A stretch of 64,000 nucleotides of DNA, taken from the NCBI GenBank assembly GCA_014058405.1, contig CP047423.1, positions 558,001 to 622,000 on the forward strand, read 5' to 3'. This stretch comes from Candidatus Nitrospira kreftii. GTDB taxonomy: Bacteria > Nitrospirota > Nitrospiria > Nitrospirales > Nitrospiraceae. Below the pieces are notes generated by a model that was given only the letters and a program-made list of their open reading frames with translations, did no database searches and was not told the origin of the DNA. Shown here one piece after another: positions 63,800-64,000 of the stretch. Numbering within the stretch: the stretch's first letter is position 1; each line of letters opens with the position of its first letter. Both the position numbers and the translations under genes were made by a program.

Positions 63800-63817
63800 C
63801 TGTAAGGTAGCTTACAG
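63800..63817. repeat. 7-bp inverted repeat at the start of the last reading frame
   Basis: CTGTAAG-gtag-CTTACAG, a perfect 7-bp stem with a 4-base loop. It overlaps the GTG start of the following frame by one base, so it could be an operator or a leader hairpin. Confidence 0.4.
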
Positions 63818-64000
63818 TGACGAGATGCCCATTTAGTGTCATCGAAAGGCATAATGAGGAGTCGTTTGAAAAACGGGATTATTACAACAAGGCAGTTGAA
63901 AGAGAAGCTCTCCTCCTTTTTGAAGTCGGGTACGAGGAGCCTTTCTGCACGGCGATTGCTGCGGCACTCCTTTCAAAATGGCAGTGGGTGAATGACGACA
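63817..64000 (+). CDS. 5' part of an unidentified gene, cut by the window end
   Basis: An open frame from a GTG at 63817 reads TRCPFSVIERHNEES, then REALLLFEVGYEEPFCTAIAAALL and stays open to the window edge. The helix-rich, hydrophobic-and-charged mix looks like real protein. Another frame from the ATG at 63855 gives a 45-codon ORF with a poorer composition. No family recognised. Promoter signals are not clear. Confidence 0.35.
   Translation, partial: MTRCPFSVIERHNEESFEKRDYYNKAVEREALLLFEVGYEEPFCTAIAAALLSKWQWVNDD

Noticed and set aside
1-64000. tRNA, rRNA and CRISPR arrays
   Set aside because: None could be recognised by reading. A tRNAscan, Rfam or CRISPR finder run would be decisive.

Overview
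The window looks like a chromosomal segment of a Gram-negative, Nitrospira-like bacterium (phylum Nitrospirota). This is inference: base composition is moderately GC-rich, there are many lipoproteins, outer-membrane barrels and OmpA/TolC-type envelope proteins, and several small proteins have a character I associate with Nitrospira. No rRNA, tRNA or CRISPR array was recognised.

Layout. 0-7.4 kb: a decayed transhydrogenase gene (sthA-like), then an export set (TolC-like, ABC exporter with a ruined ATPase domain, convergent HlyD-type adaptor), then an NhaR-like regulator beside remnants of a cation/proton antiporter and a DUF1269 gene. 7.7-17.3 kb: accessory zone with a barrel protein, an OmpA-like coiled-coil protein, small lipoproteins, an N-acetylmuramoyl-L-alanine amidase, a complete IS3-family element that splits a host gene in a precisely reversible way, a DUF2442 gene and gene fragments. 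17.3-21.5 kb: a large copper-radical-oxidase-like protein flanked on the same strand by a nuclease gene and a truncated second copy of it. 21.5-24.8 kb: hemL, small conserved proteins and a secreted barnase-type RNase with its barstar inhibitor.

24.9-31.3 kb: a co-directional run (secreted protein, Gph-type phosphatase, active plus inactive M16 peptidase pair, HTH/metallo-beta-lactamase fusion, site-2-protease-like membrane protein). 31.6-37.7 kb: type I restriction-modification (order hsdR-hsdS-hsdM, tightly coupled) followed by a two-gene module resembling a toxin-antitoxin pair. 37.9-49.1 kb: a zinc-ribbon/HExxH membrane protein, then a potassium-uptake locus with kdpFABC, two extra tiny membrane peptides, kdpDE and an OmpL-like porin. 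49.1-59.8 kb: mostly housekeeping and envelope genes (lipoprotein, DUF2207-LemA pair, M20 peptidase, CutA, M23 peptidase, formate-tetrahydrofolate ligase, HflK/HflC). 59.9-63.7 kb: a compact arsenic operon arsM-arsR-arsS-pit whose products would methylate arsenic, sense it, build arsenosugar precursors and move phosphate/arsenate. The last bases hold the start of an unidentified reading frame.

Most notable: the copper radical oxidase with six N-terminal repeats and a histidine-rich tail; the pseudo-ATPase ABC exporter; the barnase/barstar pair; the in-frame-restorable IS insertion; a cluster of DnaA-box-like sites in a gene-poor gap; and two palindromes spaced 21 bp apart between convergent genes.
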